This document shows positions 25,601 to 40,200 of a stretch of DNA of 64,000 bases, in pieces. Origin of the DNA: Sanderia malayensis (taxonomy: Eukaryota; Cnidaria; Scyphozoa; Semaeostomeae; Pelagiidae); assembly GCA_013076295.1 (NCBI GenBank), contig RQOL01000861.1, positions 2,046,001 to 2,110,000 of the forward strand, in the 5' to 3' direction. Below the pieces are notes generated by a model, which was not told where the DNA came from, did no database searches, and saw only the letters and a list, made by a program, of their open reading frames with translations. How positions within the stretch are numbered: the first letter of the stretch is position 1; every line of letters starts with the position of its first letter. A program made the translations under genes and the position numbers.

Positions 25601-28226
25601 TGAGTCCTTCGTGAATTACAACAAAGCGATGGCTACCATCAAATCGGCAAACCTAGACAAGAAAATTGATGACATAAACTTTTAGAGAAATATCCGTTGA
25701 TACAAAGTATATTATCGTAAGTTCTGTCAATGGTGGTAGAAAATATCCTTCACTTATAAATTTCTTCAGTGAAATTTAGATACAACATTCCATTCTACAG
25801 CTTCTAATTTTAATATATCGTCTTCTCCATTCTTCTGAAAGTCATTGTTTGCCTCAAATTGCATTTATTATTCATACCTCGATGAGATCACGTCCCGCAT
25901 CAGCAATGAAGACATTTTTTGCTGCCCAATCAACAGCTACACCCTGTGGATTTTCCAGACCAGAATCGATAATGACTTCCAATCCACTACCGTCCGTTTT
26001 CGATTTAATGAGATGGTCCCGTCCATTGTCAATGATAAATATCTCTCGGTCTTTGTAATAGTAGTCGATGGCATAAGACAATGTTAGGCCGGTGATCGGG
26101 ACGATTGCTTGGGTTTCTTCTTTCGGATCAAAGAAGATTCCACGAACCTCTGAAATCAGATATTCCTGATTTAGTAACCAAGCACAGTAGCCTGCTTCCT
26201 ATGTACAGTAGCCTGCTTCCTATGTACAGTAGCCTGTTTCCTATGTACAGTAGCCTGCTTCCTATGTACAGTAGCCTGCTTCCTATGTACAGTAGCCTGC
26301 TTCCTATGCACAGTAGCCTGCTTCCTATGCACAGTAGCCTGCTTCCTATGCACAGTAGCCTGCTTCCTATGTACAGTAGCCTGCTTCCTATGCACAGTAG
26401 CCTGCTTCCTATGCACAGTAGCCTGCTTCCTATGTACAGTAGCCTGCTTCCTATGTACAGTAGCCTGCTTCCTATGTACAGTAGCCTGCTTCCTATGCAC
26501 AGTAGCCTGCTTCCTATGTACAGTAGCCTGCTTCCTATGCACAGTAGCCTGCTTCCTATGTACAGTAGCCAGAGAGGGCAATACGATAAGTAGCAATAAT
26601 ATTTGGACCAGATTTTGAACAGATTAACAAGATATCTCGACTAAAAGAATTGGAATGAACTACCTGTGCTTGCTGTATAAATGAGAAAGCTTTTTGAGCC
26701 AACACAAGACTTGCTATCCTCTGCCAATGTAAAGCCTGATGCGCAGGCGCACCTCGTTTGATTACCAAGAAAAAAACACAAATGCTGGCAACCATTATTG
26801 CCGTTCTCGCAAGGATTTGTGCCTATGAAAATGGAAGAAAAATGTCATTGAGAAGACTTGACTTGACTTCAGTTCATATCTACACATTCAATTTATAAAT
26901 AATTATCAATTCGTAATTTATAGTTGATTAGTGTTTTCAAGAAAGAGAAATTTTTAAAAGGGTTAAAAATAGCAATGACATGCTACAAACCTTGCTGCCT
27001 ACTTTCATCAAACACTTCTGTTCCCATCAAACTGGAGATGCCTTCTTTAATAGTGATAATTTCTTTGCTTTGCACATTCATCCTCACGATGCCTCTTCTT
27101 CCCCAATCAGTCCAGAAAAGATAATCACCAAAGTTTGTTATTCCAAAGGGATGAGAAACCATGACGCTCTTTGTAGTCAGAACAACCCTACTCATGTTAT
27201 TCAAGTACAGGGCTTCGATCCTATCGTAAAGTGCATCACACCAGTATAACACTTCTCTTTTCAAATCCAACGTTATTCCATTTGGTGTTCCAATATTCTT
27301 ACTGACAATAACTGATCTATTGCTGCCATCTAGTGACGATGATTCGATTTTCGATGGCCTTCCCCAGTCACTCCAAAACAGCTTCCTGCGGGTAAACAAA
27401 TACCTTTGTTCAACCAACAAGCTATCAAAGAAACGCTTACGGCGTTTATGAAACGCAAATTGCGTCTATGAAACGCCCACGGCGTCCATGAAGCTCATAA
27501 AGTTGAAGCATTACAAACCCTTTCTGTGGATGGACAGCAATTCCTCGTGGCTCATCAAGACCTTTGGAGATTATCACGCGACGGTAAATTCCATTAAGGC
27601 GCGAAACCTCGATTTGATCTTTCCTAGAGTCCGTCCAATAGAGGTTGTTTGCAATCCAATCCACGGCTATGTCAACAGCTGAAGGCACTCCTAAAATCAA
27701 ACAGAAAACAATACAAACAAGCAAGAACACAACAATAACAACAATACAAAAAGAGCAGCAACAACAACAATACAAAAACAACAACAACAACAATACAATA
27801 ACAACAACAACAACATTTGTTTACCAGATACAATGTTCTCTCGCCCTGTTCCATTCTTGTGTATTCTGTAAATAGCATCCTTGTTCACATCACTCCAGTA
27901 TATATGACCAGTTGCAGCATCAAAATCGATACCAACAGCATTTGTGAGTTTGGTAATCGGAGTGATCTTATCAACCGAATCGACTTTTTCTGTTGAAATG
28001 CCTCGTATTTCGATACGGCGGGCGTATAACAGCACAGCTTTTATTTCTAAGACAAGAAAAGATTAACATATTGTATAATGTATTGCTACCCCACATCCAG
28101 TGTGGCCCTATTTTCCCACCACCCGTGTGAAAATGTATGTATGTATCGATGTATGAATGTATGTATGTAATGTTCATGTATGTATGTATGTATGTATGTA
28201 TGTATGTATGTATGTATGTATGTATG

Positions 28227-28257
<31 letters not shown>

Positions 28258-31200
28258 TGTTCATGTATGTATGTATGTATGTATGTATAAATCAAGATGC
28301 TGTAAACATACCTTTGCAGAATCGTTGGTCACTTTGAAGTTCCATGCCAAAGGGGCATTTGCACGAATAACCATTCGGTTTTAAAACACAAAGATGGGAG
28401 CAATTGTGTCCGTGGCAATAATTTACTGCATCCTGTTGCATGACGGGATGTGCTACCTTGAGACCCATTGGCTTATTCAATCGTTGTTGGATGAACATTT
28501 TACTATCACCTCGGTATTTGTTAACGCGAAGTATACTGGCAGGAGGGTTCCAATCGCTGAAGTAAAGAAAATCTTCGAAATTCGTCACGGCAAACGGATG
28601 CTTGATGATTGAATTTTGGAGTATAGTTATTCTTTCTGTTCCGTCGTACTTGACGCGTTGAAGATAGTCAACTCTTGCGTCGATGAAAAACACCAGCCTG
28701 GGAAAATACAATACAAATATATACAAGGTTCCACAAACAACTTACAGGTTGTAGATAGGGCCATGAAAGGTTGTAGAAGTGGATGAGAGGCTGTAGAAAA
28801 ATATGAGAGTTAGGAAAGCATTATGTGATATTTCATAAGAAGATAAGAGGTTGCAAAAAAATAGAAAAGCTGCAGAATATAAAAATAAACACAGAACGAA
28901 ACATGAAGTTGTAAAAAGTAAAAAGAGAATTGTAAAACGATAGAGCTTCTCCATTAAGCATCAGATTAAGCTCGAAATACAATTCCATACCTATTAGCAT
29001 AATCAACAGTTAGGCCATTCGGCCAAACAAGCTTTGTACTGACAAGAGCAATTCTTCCAGTTCCATCCATGTTGGCTCTTTCAACACGCGGCTTTTTACC
29101 CCAATCTGTCCAGAACAGATATCTGAAATAAAACCAACAACATAAAAGACAAATCACAGAAATAAAAGTAAAATAAATCGGTGCAGCATTTGAAGAAAAA
29201 GTTTGAAGATAAAGCAATATTATTTTATCATTGCAATCAATATCATTTTAAAGAAAGTTAAACATTTCATGTATTAGTTTTGTATTATTGTATTATGAAC
29301 TAATCCAACTTTGCTTGTTAGATAATGTACATGTACATCATATGTCAACCACACAACAAATATGATGTACATTATCTAACAAATGTTAAAATCTCGATAT
29401 AGCAGACCATGCAAATGACCATCACAAAACACATCGCGTGTTCGCTGGATGCTTTGTAATTTGTTCGTTATTCGTTATAGTGAGATTCTACTGCATGCAA
29501 TAGATGGACAGATTTACTCAAATACTAAGTTAATAAAATAAGACTGTAAATGTGGTTGGTAGCTCACCCATCTCTTGGATCGACTGCGATTGCTCTTGGC
29601 GCTTCTAAATCTGAACCAATTATGTTTGATCTGAGTGATCCATCAAGCTTTGCTGCGTCTATGGTGTCTGCTTTTGTATCAGACCAATAGAGATTTCTGC
29701 CAATCCAGTCCACAGCTATGCCTAGACAATCGAAATCATAACAGGTCCTTTACTAAGGGATCTCCGTAATCACTGAAGAAACAACCCTAAATAGGGTGTA
29801 ACGCTGTTCCACTAATGACTACCATTTAGATCATTACAAGTCATGGAAGTAAGAACAAGCCTACAATAGGCGACAAAAACCCTGGGACACTTACGACTTT
29901 CTTTGGCACGTATCCTTCAACCCCCTCCTCTCCCATAAATTTTGCTTTTAAAGACAGTTTATACAATATATCGACAAATTATTTTTGCAAGATGATCTCA
30001 AGGGTCTGATTGGGGGAACAGCATTGTTTTAGAGGGGGTGGGAGTTAAATAAAGCCCACAAAAAGAAGTTTACGGGTAGATAGCATATTCTTTGTATTTT
30101 TACAAATGTTCCAGGACTCTTGTCCACTTTCGCAATATCGACGAGGTAGATAAACAACAGTACTCACCTTCAGGAGCTAGAAGGCCAGTGTCAACTACCA
30201 CACGTCGATTACTCCCATTAAAATGAATCTTCTCAATTTTGTCATCATTAACATCTGACCAATATATGGCTTGTTCTTTCCAGTCGAAATCCAAGCCAAT
30301 AGCATTGGTTAGGCCAGAGACAATACTAGACCCGTCCGTTGTCTTCAAATTGTACTGACGAATCTCACGCCGATCCGAATATACCAGCAAAGGTACTTCA
30401 CCTACAACAACACGTATATTCACGTTGGTCAACGCGTTTATGTTAGGTGAGATAGAACTGTAAAAGAAGTATATTTATAGTGATAACTACCAATAGCAGA
30501 GCAAGTCTTTTTATTTCCTCTGAGAATGTACCCCTTTTCGCAAAAGCATTTGTATGACCTCTTGATGTTGACACATTTCTGGCTGCACATTCCCGGTGTA
30601 AGGCATTCATTTATATCTTCGCAAATCTTCGAATCATTTCCTAGTTTCATACCAGAAGGACAGCCGCATGCAACTCCTATATAAAATAAAGAACAATATA
30701 CTATCAAGAAGAAATATATACATTAATAATAAATTTTATGTACATATCTTCGTACATATAGGTAAAAAGAGAGCAAAGATTTGGGCAGATAAAGAAGACA
30801 TGATGTGCAAAAGATTTTGTCTCACTCTGTTAGAACAAATAAATAAAGTCAGAATCGCACGATTATCTCACCATTTGGAGATGCGAAGCATTGGTGACTA
30901 CAGCCTCCATTGAAAACTCTGCAAAGGTGCAACTTGCAACCAGGTCCTTCATCTAGGCCATTGGGGCAGTCTCTCTTGCCATCACAAAGTTGCTTCAAAT
31001 GGATACACGTGGTTGTATTTTCACACCTCCACTCGTTATTGACAGCACATGACTTCTCCTTGGGTTTCTCTTCTGAAAAGAAACATTAAAGAAACTCTTA
31101 GAATAAAAATTAATAGTTACTTTGCTGGTAACATATTGCATGAATCGAATGCAATAATATTGGGAAATCAAAGGCACTGTCTCGAACGATACAGTTTATA

Positions 31201-34200
31201 TCTATAACATGCTGGTACTACTCAATTTGCACAGACTGAGATAGGATATGATAGAATAGGATAAGATAGGGTAAGACAAGAAAGGAAAGGATAAGATAGG
31301 ATATGATAGAATAGGATAACATACGATGGCATAGGGTAGCACGAGACAGAATAGATTATAAGGTGGAATATGATTTGGTTAGGTATACGACAAGATAAAG
31401 CAAAACTAATATAAAATAGAAGAGAATATGACGATTAAGATGGAATGGATTGAAGTAAATAAAGCAAGGAAAAAATAATCAATTTACCACATCCATCTTC
31501 ATCACTGTTGTCTCCACAATCGTTTGAGCCATCACATTTGAAGTCGACTGGAAGGCATCTTCCATTACCACATCTAATCTGCTTCGTTGCATCACACGTT
31601 ATGTTATTGCACGATGCTTCTTCGTCTGACTGATCTCCACAGTCGTTATAGAAATCACAGACGAATTCTTTGTTGATGCATCGGCCATTGCTACATTTGA
31701 ATTCTGTCTCGTTTCTACACAAGCCACAATTGCCATGGTCACAAATGCCTGCAATCATGTAGAGCTAATCACTTACAAATAATCATGAATATTCGAATTT
31801 GAATATTATGCACTGAAAACTTCAGATGGAATGTCAAAGCACCTAGCATAGTTCGTCCTAATACCTCTAAGCAGCATAAATGACGTCAGGCAAGATTCTC
31901 GTTTGCAAATTAAACCCCCGCATTCATCTACTCAAATTATCCCAAATCTTTAAACGTCATTTCTTTTAGTACGATTCAAACGAGAACGACAAGAGCAAAA
32001 TGTGGTCGAAATATCACGAAATATCACAAAATGAAAACCTTCTTGTGCTTTTAGTACGTTTTCGCATATAAATTGTGCAAATTTTAATTTATTCGTCTAC
32101 TATTTGTCTGCGTCCGTCTTCTATCGCAACTTGCTTCACATCTCATACCTACATCTACAACCTTGTATATACAGACTAAAATGCTCAAAATCGCTAGAGC
32201 AGAATACCCTTCGCAGGTTATAAAAGCCACCAATAATCATCTCACCGCAATTTTTCTCATCTGATCCATCACCACAATCATCGTCTCCGTCACACCTGAA
32301 TTTCTTCTGAATGCATTTCGAGTTTCCACACGTGAATTTACCCAACTTCGGGCAGTCCTGCGGTGTGCAGCCTTTTTCATCGGTTGCATCGGGACAATCT
32401 GCTTCTCCATCGCAGCGCCATGTCTTCGATATGCAGCGAGAATTGTCACACGCAAACTGATTCTCCGCACATGTCCGATTACCTTGGAAACAGTCAGATC
32501 GTCGTCATAATAATCAATAACAAAATCAATGCTTAAAGGTGGGCGGAACAGATGTCGAAAATATAATTCTACTGGAGTATATACAGTTGGATCCCGGCAA
32601 AATGCTTTCTATAAAGAGTTCGAAGACAAAGCAAACTAAGCATCCTGTCCTTTACAAAGCTGTTTCATAGCGGACGATCAGCGTACTGCTCAGCGTCCTC
32701 CCCACTTTAACCAGTTCCAGACATCCAGAGATACTACTCGATTCTGTCAAAAATTCACCATGTATTTCGGAACTTCAGTCTATACTATTTCAGCATGAAT
32801 TCCAAACCTTTTACAGCAATGTTCCAAATAAGCAACAAGGAAGCGTATTAAACTACGTCACATACTTCTTGGGTTATTAATAAACTTCTCACTGTAAATA
32901 GGGGCTGTCTATAAGGAGGAGGCGTCTATTTAAAAGACTGTCTAAGAAGGGGGCGCTTATTTAAATGGCTGTCGGCGCTCATCCAGTGTGCTATAGTATT
33001 ACATTACAAAAGGCATTAACTTACCACAGCTGACTTCATCGCTCCAATCACCGCAATCGTTATCGCCATCGCAATGCCATCTCTTTTGAATACATTTGTC
33101 ATTTGCACAAGCAAACTGCAGCGCCGTGCAATTTCGATGCTTTTGCGTGCAATTCTTTTCATCGCTTGCATCGTCACAATCGCTTTCCCTATCGCACCTC
33201 CATGACGATGGGATGCATCGATTGGTGCCACATAGGAAACTGGAGGGATCACAAGTGACACTCTCTGCAGAGTTAGAAAATAATAACATTTTAGGTCGTA
33301 TTTGAAAAATAGTATGTTTAAAAAGAATGGGAAAAACAGTAAAGGTTAGTGAGGGTTTATTGAAAAAAGTGGGAGGTCGTAAATGAAGATAAAGGTAGCA
33401 GAGGAAGATGACAGATAACACAAGATGAGGGGTCATTAAAGAGGATTATAGGTCGTAATAGAAGACAGACGTCGTAATAGAAAATTAGAGGTCGTAAAAG
33501 AAGATTAGAGGTCGTAAAAGAAGATAGAGGTCGTAAAAGAAGATGAAAAGTCGAAGGAGACCATACAAGAGTACGAAAGACCTTTACCGATTAACATTGT
33601 ACTTACTACAAGTCTGTTCTGTTTCATCGCTACCATCTTTGCAATCAGCATCACCATCGCAACGCCACCTTTCTCTTATACAATTTCCATCTGCACATTT
33701 GAACATGTTCGCTTCACATTGAAATTCTTTTTCTGTCCCAGAGGCTGAAGAAAAACAACAAGGCTCATTCACTTTAGCAGTAATTACATCTCGTTTCCTT
33801 CAACTACTTCTTTCCTCTCCAAAACGTCTCTAATACATTATCTAACACCTCCCATATCATTCATGACATTAAACATACTTCCATAATCTTATATATACTT
33901 CTATGATCATATATATATATGTTTCTATGATCATATATATACTTATATGATCTTATATATATTCCTATGATCCTAATGATCTTATAAACTTCTATGAGCC
34001 CTCACATCCTTCTAATACACTCTGCATCCTCAAACTACCTAGTTTATTCTCCCAGGACAATCTACATTCATCCGCTTCCCATAGGTAGTGGCCCAAATAA
34101 GCAATAACGAAAAACAGGAAAACATACGAGCTCTAACTTACCAATGCAGCTAACATTATCGGTGGCCAATGTGAAATTGTTTTCACACGCACATGTGAAC

Positions 34201-37200
34201 CCATGAGGTCTTGCTAGACAAAGTTGGGAGCAAGTATTCTTTCCACAGCTGTTATTTCCTAAAATGAAAAATCCCCATCTGACATTACCCATCAACTGAT
34301 TACACTGCTTCAGGAAACATTACAACAAAACTACAGTCAAATCTGCATAGTTCGAGCTCGTGTAATTCGAGCTCCATCTAATTCGAACAAAGTTCTCCCT
34401 CCCTTTAAGGATCAATAAAAACCAATCCTTATAAAAAAACAACTATAATTCGAAACATTTATAAATCGAACATTTTCATGCTTCCCCAGCGTTCGAATCA
34501 TACAGAGTTGATTGTATCCAAGAAAATAAGGTATATAAATAAAGAATAGAGTAAGACATTGACGTAATGAGTTCCGCTGTATCGACAGCACATGTATGAT
34601 AAATAAAACAATAGAGTTCTTTGAACAGACTGTATACCTGACTCCTAGTTTAACCTACTTCTGATACTACGAAATATTTTCATTGTGTCTCTCACAGAGT
34701 GTGCTACACGTGGATTTGACAGTGAGATTAGTTGATTATCAAAACATATCACATACCTGTTTGCATCGATTCGTCGTAAACTTGAAGTTCCATCAATCCA
34801 ACCAGCCCTTGACGCAGGACATGAAAACTTGATGTGTTGTGTTTTGAAACTCTGAATATACTTCGATCTTGCCAATCAGAGAAGAATATGAATTCCCCAA
34901 ACAGCGCCAAACCAAATGGGTGGCTCAAACCGGTTAGAACCACTTCTCTTGCGAGTCCATTCAGATTCATTCGCTCGATAACATCTGTCTTTGCGTCGGC
35001 CCAGTATATTTTACTTTCATTGAAGTCAATAGCAAGACCGTTTGGCCAGCCGATTCTTGTTCCGTTGATAAGAATAATATGGTGTGAACCATCCATGTCT
35101 GCTCTTCCGATCTTCGCAGGCTGTGACCAATCAGTGTAGAACAAATACCTAACAATATAATAGAATTAGAGGTTATAGAGGAAGATGGGGGGTTATAAGA
35201 ATGATCAGGGGTCAAAGGTTATAAGAATGATCAGGGGTCAAAGGTTATAAGAATGATCAGGGGTCAAAGATGAAGACAAAAGGCTACAGAAGAAAATGAG
35301 AGGTTATAAATTAAGAGACCAAAAAAGAGAAAAAGGTAAATTAGAGATCAAAGGAGAAGGTAAAAAGTTCTAGAGAATATCAGAGGTTATACAGTAATAA
35401 GAGAAGTGGTAGAATGGAATGAAATTGGCAAAATAAGATGCGAATGATTTGTAGATGAAAGTAAGAAGCATAGATGGATGAAATGTGGATATAATCCCAG
35501 TAACACAATTAAACAATAAAAAATAACATTTCAGAACCTACCCTGCAACAGGATGAACTGTAATAGCCCTTGGACTTCCAAGCCCCGATGTGATTAATGA
35601 CTTTCTATACTTTCCATCCAACCTTGACACTCCTATCTCCGGCTTACCTTGAACTTTCGCATCCGTCCAGTAAATGTTCCGGCCAATCCAATCCACTGAT
35701 ATACCGTCCGGATTTTGAAGATTCTCACTGACAATAAACTGCGGACCGGTTTTGCCGTCGGTCGGAGCTCTGCCAATTTTACCAAGTTTGACATCAGTGA
35801 AGTAAATCTGCCTCTCTTTGGCATCGAAATCAGCGCCGACGATATTACTCAGTCCAAGCACTGGCACCATTGCATCGTGTTGCATATTGTCATGGAGATG
35901 GAGAGAGATGCCACGTAATTCAGCACTTCTCGCAAACAGAAGGAATTGATTCATCGGTGAACACGTGCGATTATCTGCCTGTATTTCATAACCATATTGA
36001 CACAAACACGAGGATTGATTCCTCGCTGATATCACGCATAATTGTTGACATCCACCGTTGTTAACAGCACATGGGTTCAAGGCTGGCGGTTGGCGTGATA
36101 TGTGGTAGACGTGTAGATCCATTGGTCGTGATAAATTCGATACAACTATAACAGGATGTTCTGCAGTCGGTGATTTCTTAATGCGTAGAATGCCCCGATG
36201 CGTCCAGTCTGAATAGTAAACATACTCATCGTAAGAAGTAATTGCGAAGGGGTGACGTACTCTGTTCGCCACAGTTCTTCGATTCTTTCCATGATAATCA
36301 ATCGCTCCAATATAATCTAGCCGCGCGTCTGCCCAATAGATTGTCCTTGTTGTGTAGTCTACTGTCAGACCATTAGGCCAACCAATCTGATATGTAGCGA
36401 GAGTTTTTCTTGCTGTTCCGTCCATTCCTGCGCGTTCAATGTGCGCATTGGGACCCCAGTCGGAGAAAAACATGTAGCTGTGAAGAAAATTGACTTTAAA
36501 GTAACAATCCCATCACCTCCAAAAAATATTACCTCGTCAATACACCCGGTTTACTTCTTATCTCTAACAATACCGTTCTTACAAACCAGGATTCCCTGCT
36601 ATACCTAACAGGTCATTCTGCTACAATCGATATCCACTGTGCTGACTGCCCGCTAACTCAAACATTCGTAATTTAAGAACCATCCCTTTCTAGAGTCAAG
36701 TAAGTCACTCCTTAACTAAGGCCTCCAATAACTCAAACATTCGCTAGCTCGAAGCATTATACTCAATCCTTTAGTAGTTCATAACTTCTTTTCTTTAATT
36801 CCATTTCCCTCTCATCTCCAACCTTCCATTTCCCTTCAAATAACTTGCATCTCATTCTATGCCCTTCCACAACTTAATTAATCTTCAAAGCTTTCCTTCA
36901 TTTACGATATTTACAATGCAAAGCAACCCACACAACAAAACAATACTTCGACTCACCCATCCCTTGGATCCAGAGCTATTCCACGTGGACTATCAACACC
37001 AGATGAAATAAGAGGAGACCTGAATGATCCATTTGCAGTGCAAATGTCAATTCTATTACCAGCACTTTCTGCAAAGTAGATGTTTTTTGCAACCCAATCA
37101 AATGCTATGCCATCCGGTACGGCAAGACCCGTTGTAAGAATTGGCTTAGGCTGAAATGAAACAAAATTAAAATGACATAAGCGTCTTGTATAGAAGTGCA

Positions 37201-40200
37201 ATCAATAAAGAAACTTATCTGTTGTTCAAGAACAATAGGCTGCAACAAATGGCTTTGTTTCATACATACGGGAACTTATTATGGTAAATAACATGAGAGA
37301 GAGGCTTACCCGAGAAGCCCCGGTCGATGTGTTAGTGTAATGCGTCTTGTATATTCTGTTCTCAGTCACATCAGTGAAGAATATTGTACCCGTTCTGACG
37401 TCAAAATCAAGGGCAACGATCCTGGTGAGGTTGTTAACAAGCACATCGTAATTGCCTGTTGTTAATTCAAAACGACGAATTTCTTTAATGTCGGCAAACA
37501 CAAGTTCTGGCGGCATTTTGTCTGAAGAAATCGAAGGGCAATTGTTTGATTATAATACACTGGCATTGAAGTAACGTGGGAGTACAAGACTGGAAATATA
37601 GGTGATAAAAGAAGAATAAAAACAAACGACATATAAATTAGGGGCAGAATGAGGAATAAAAATAAAATAAAATAAAAATAAATTTTAACAAGACTCAGAA
37701 AGAGAAGAAGACAATATAAAGTAGAAGAAGGTATGATAAATTGCTAATGGGGAATAAGTAGAGACAGTTACTGTGTGATTAAGCTATTAAAGTGAGAAGA
37801 TGGTATGAATTTACGCTCACAATTGAATTTGCAACCCCTCGGAGGTTGAAAAATATACCCTCTTGTGCAGTCGCATTTATAGCTTCCAGGGGTATTGACG
37901 CAAATCTGGTCGCATTTGGGAACAGCATCGGCACATTCATTGATATCTTGAAAAGAAATTCAACAGATGAGCTCAAGTGGAAAGCTTCAAACATAAGACT
38001 AAGCAGAAATTTGACATTGCAAGAACGATCATTAAGAGTGAGCATTATAATCAACTACCTATGCAAGATTTTTTGTCCTTGCCCAAGACATATCCCTTCT
38101 TACAGTAGCAAAGCGGGATGCCAAGGGGTGTCGGTCGGCAGCCATATTGACAGTCGCTTTTAAGGCAGTTAACATCCACTACAATACAAAGATGTAGATT
38201 GATAATAGCATGGCCAGAAGGTACAAGAAAATACCATTACGTTAGAAATCAAATACAACGTTCTTTACAACTCTTCTACCCGCAATGGCTCGTTGAAGCC
38301 GGAATAAGTCGTAGTATGACTAATTCCGATTGTATATCATTCTTATGGCGGGAATTTCGTTGCAAACGAGGTTCGTGATATCGAGGCTTCGTTGTTGTGA
38401 TAACTAGTCATAGATACTTACGACAACGCGAGCCTTCGTCGGAGCCATCTCCGCAGTCGTTTTTGAGGTTGCAAATCTTATCAATCTTGATGCATTTGTT
38501 CGAACCAATGCATTTCCATTCGCCAGTTGGACATGTAAATTCACCACCAGCTACGAGATAAATAATGAACCAACACATAATGGAAAAGTTCTCAAAATCG
38601 AAACTGCAAATTACTCCTAAAAAGGACGTTAATAAGATAAAGTATTTGAAGGGGGAAAAGGCAATTACTTGATGTATCGCGTTAATGAGGAATCGGTTTT
38701 GGATCAGTTGGGAAAAACAAGAAAAAAAATATTTACAGTTCACACCCGGTATCACGAATAGAAAGTTCGAGATAGCAGATGTGAATTATACATGATAAAT
38801 GACGGCCTCTAGGCAGCTGGTGTATCATATCACGTACTTTTACGACAATTTTCTTCATCGGAGCGATCACTGCAATCATCTTGACCATCACATCGCCACA
38901 TTCTGTTGATGCACTTTCCATTTTTACATCGAAAGTGAAACAGCGGAAGACATTCTGGTTCTACGATGTTAATTAACGGATGCTTATATTGTAAAACCAA
39001 ACCACTTTAAATGTGTACATAAACTATATTTAACGAAAGCCAAGGTATAAACGAGAAAGAGAGCTATCAAGTTTCATGACACCTTACATGGAGAATCAAA
39101 TGTGCTGAATAACACTAGACTCACTACATTGCATCCCAGCAGTGCCTCGCTCGCAACTCGCTCAAAACAAGGCAAAACGAGCGAGCAAAACGAGCGAGGC
39201 ACAGGGACGCAATGTAGTGAGTCTAGAATAACACTTACTGCATGTTTCTGCTTCGTCGCTGCCATCAGAACAGTCAACTTCACCATCACAAAACCAATTC
39301 TCTCTGATACACTGTCCATTCTTGCATGTGAACTCTCCTTTACGACACTGAGTTGAAGGTGATCGAGTATTAGCTGTAAAATTAAAAAAGAATTATGACT
39401 TGCAACTCTTTGTTTCTTTTCACACAATGCAGATTAGACAACTACAAACAACAACAACAACAATAATAATAATAATAATGAAACCAAGACCCATCAAAAT
39501 AACTTTAAAATAATTCTTTATATTCTTAAAAACAGCTTTATAACTCTTTAATGTAGTATTATCACTTGCATTAAATAAAGCCTTGTTCTCAATGAGACTG
39601 AATTAATTGCTCAAATCTTTAAATGAGGGTGAAAAATTTAATTGTTCTTGTCTCCAAAGCTATACATGAAAAACTTATAACCTCAGACAAAGCGTGGTGA
39701 ATAAATACAAAACTTAACTGCAACCGCTCTCATCTGAGCCATCTTCACAATCGTTGTCACCATCGCACCTCCATTTCTTCAATATACATTTGCCTGAAGC
39801 ACATGTGAAGTGGGATTTTGAGCATGTATGCTTATCTGGGAAAATGAAAATGAAAAAAATGCTGATACTTTGTTAATTTCAGGAAAAGTTTTGTACGTCA
39901 TTGCGGATAAAACAGAAGTTAAGTAGCATCTGAGACTTCGACATAATTAAAAGCTTAAAAAATAAGAACATACCACAACCGACTTCGTCAGATCCATCTG
40001 TACAATCTTTATCAAGATCACATCTCCACCATAATGGAATACAAGCAATTGTTCCATTATTGCATTTGAAACGATTTTTCTCACATTCAACAGAACCTGT
40101 TAAAAGACACGAATCGTCAATAATCTGAAAGTTTGCCTTGATAAAAAAGAGATAAATAGTTGCAAAAATAATTACATAAAAACAAGCTAAAAACTTGAGA

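Larger units (their letters stand above)
21945..30676 (-). other. LRP central block: four YWTD propellers with EGFs
   Basis: Exons 30491-30676, 30168-30401, 29568-29721, 28991-29122, 28312-28697, 27825-28046, 27519-27690, 26991-27385, 26664-26822, 25878-26149, 25358-25652, 24666-24869, 24274-24346, 23451-23725, 22906-23080, 22436-22600, 21945-22171. They encode two EGFs (GVACGCPSG and a DINEC module), then four propellers (about residues 1448-2627). The propellers are recognised by IYWSD/LYWTD/LFWTDWG repeats and the [15 protein letters not shown] strands, each followed by an EGF such as [12 protein letters not shown]. Order and number match the block between clusters II and III in LRP1 and LRP2. 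Confidence 0.88.
30872..33744 (-). other. LRP ligand-binding cluster II: eight LDLa repeats
   Basis: Exons 33607-33744 (1 repeat), 33025-33264 (2), 32246-32482 (2), 31488-31748 (2) and 30872-31072 (1, then the start of an EGF) give eight LDLa modules, about residues 1030-1365. Most retain the [11 protein letters not shown] calcium site. The first module of exon 31488-31748 has an extended N-terminal part with two extra cysteine-bearing segments ([11 protein letters not shown]). Eight repeats is the number in cluster II of both LRP1 and LRP2. Confidence 0.88.
34142..38178 (-). other. LRP first EGF-propeller block
   Basis: Exons 38059-38178 and 37815-37946 encode two EGF modules; the second starts DINEC and is a calcium-binding type. 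Exons 37310-37521, 36957-37150 and the start of the 936-nt exon 35542-36477 form the first six-bladed YWTD propeller (FFTD, IYFAES, FFSDWG, IYWADAR, YYSDWT). The same large exon carries an EGF ([12 protein letters not shown]) and the start of propeller two, which ends in 34757-35148 (FYTDWS, IYWADAK, FFSDWQ). Exon 34142-34258 is the following EGF. Propellers of this family mediate pH-dependent ligand release in endosomes. Confidence 0.88.

Noticed and set aside
26105..26596. Open frames of 140-160 codons on both strands with a 7-residue repeat
   Set aside because: A 21-bp minisatellite has a period divisible by three, so frames remain open by chance. It lies in an LRP intron.
28086..28384. 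Repeat-protein frames rich in Tyr, Met, Cys, Val or in His, Thr, Ile
   Set aside because: Translation of the ATGT microsatellite.
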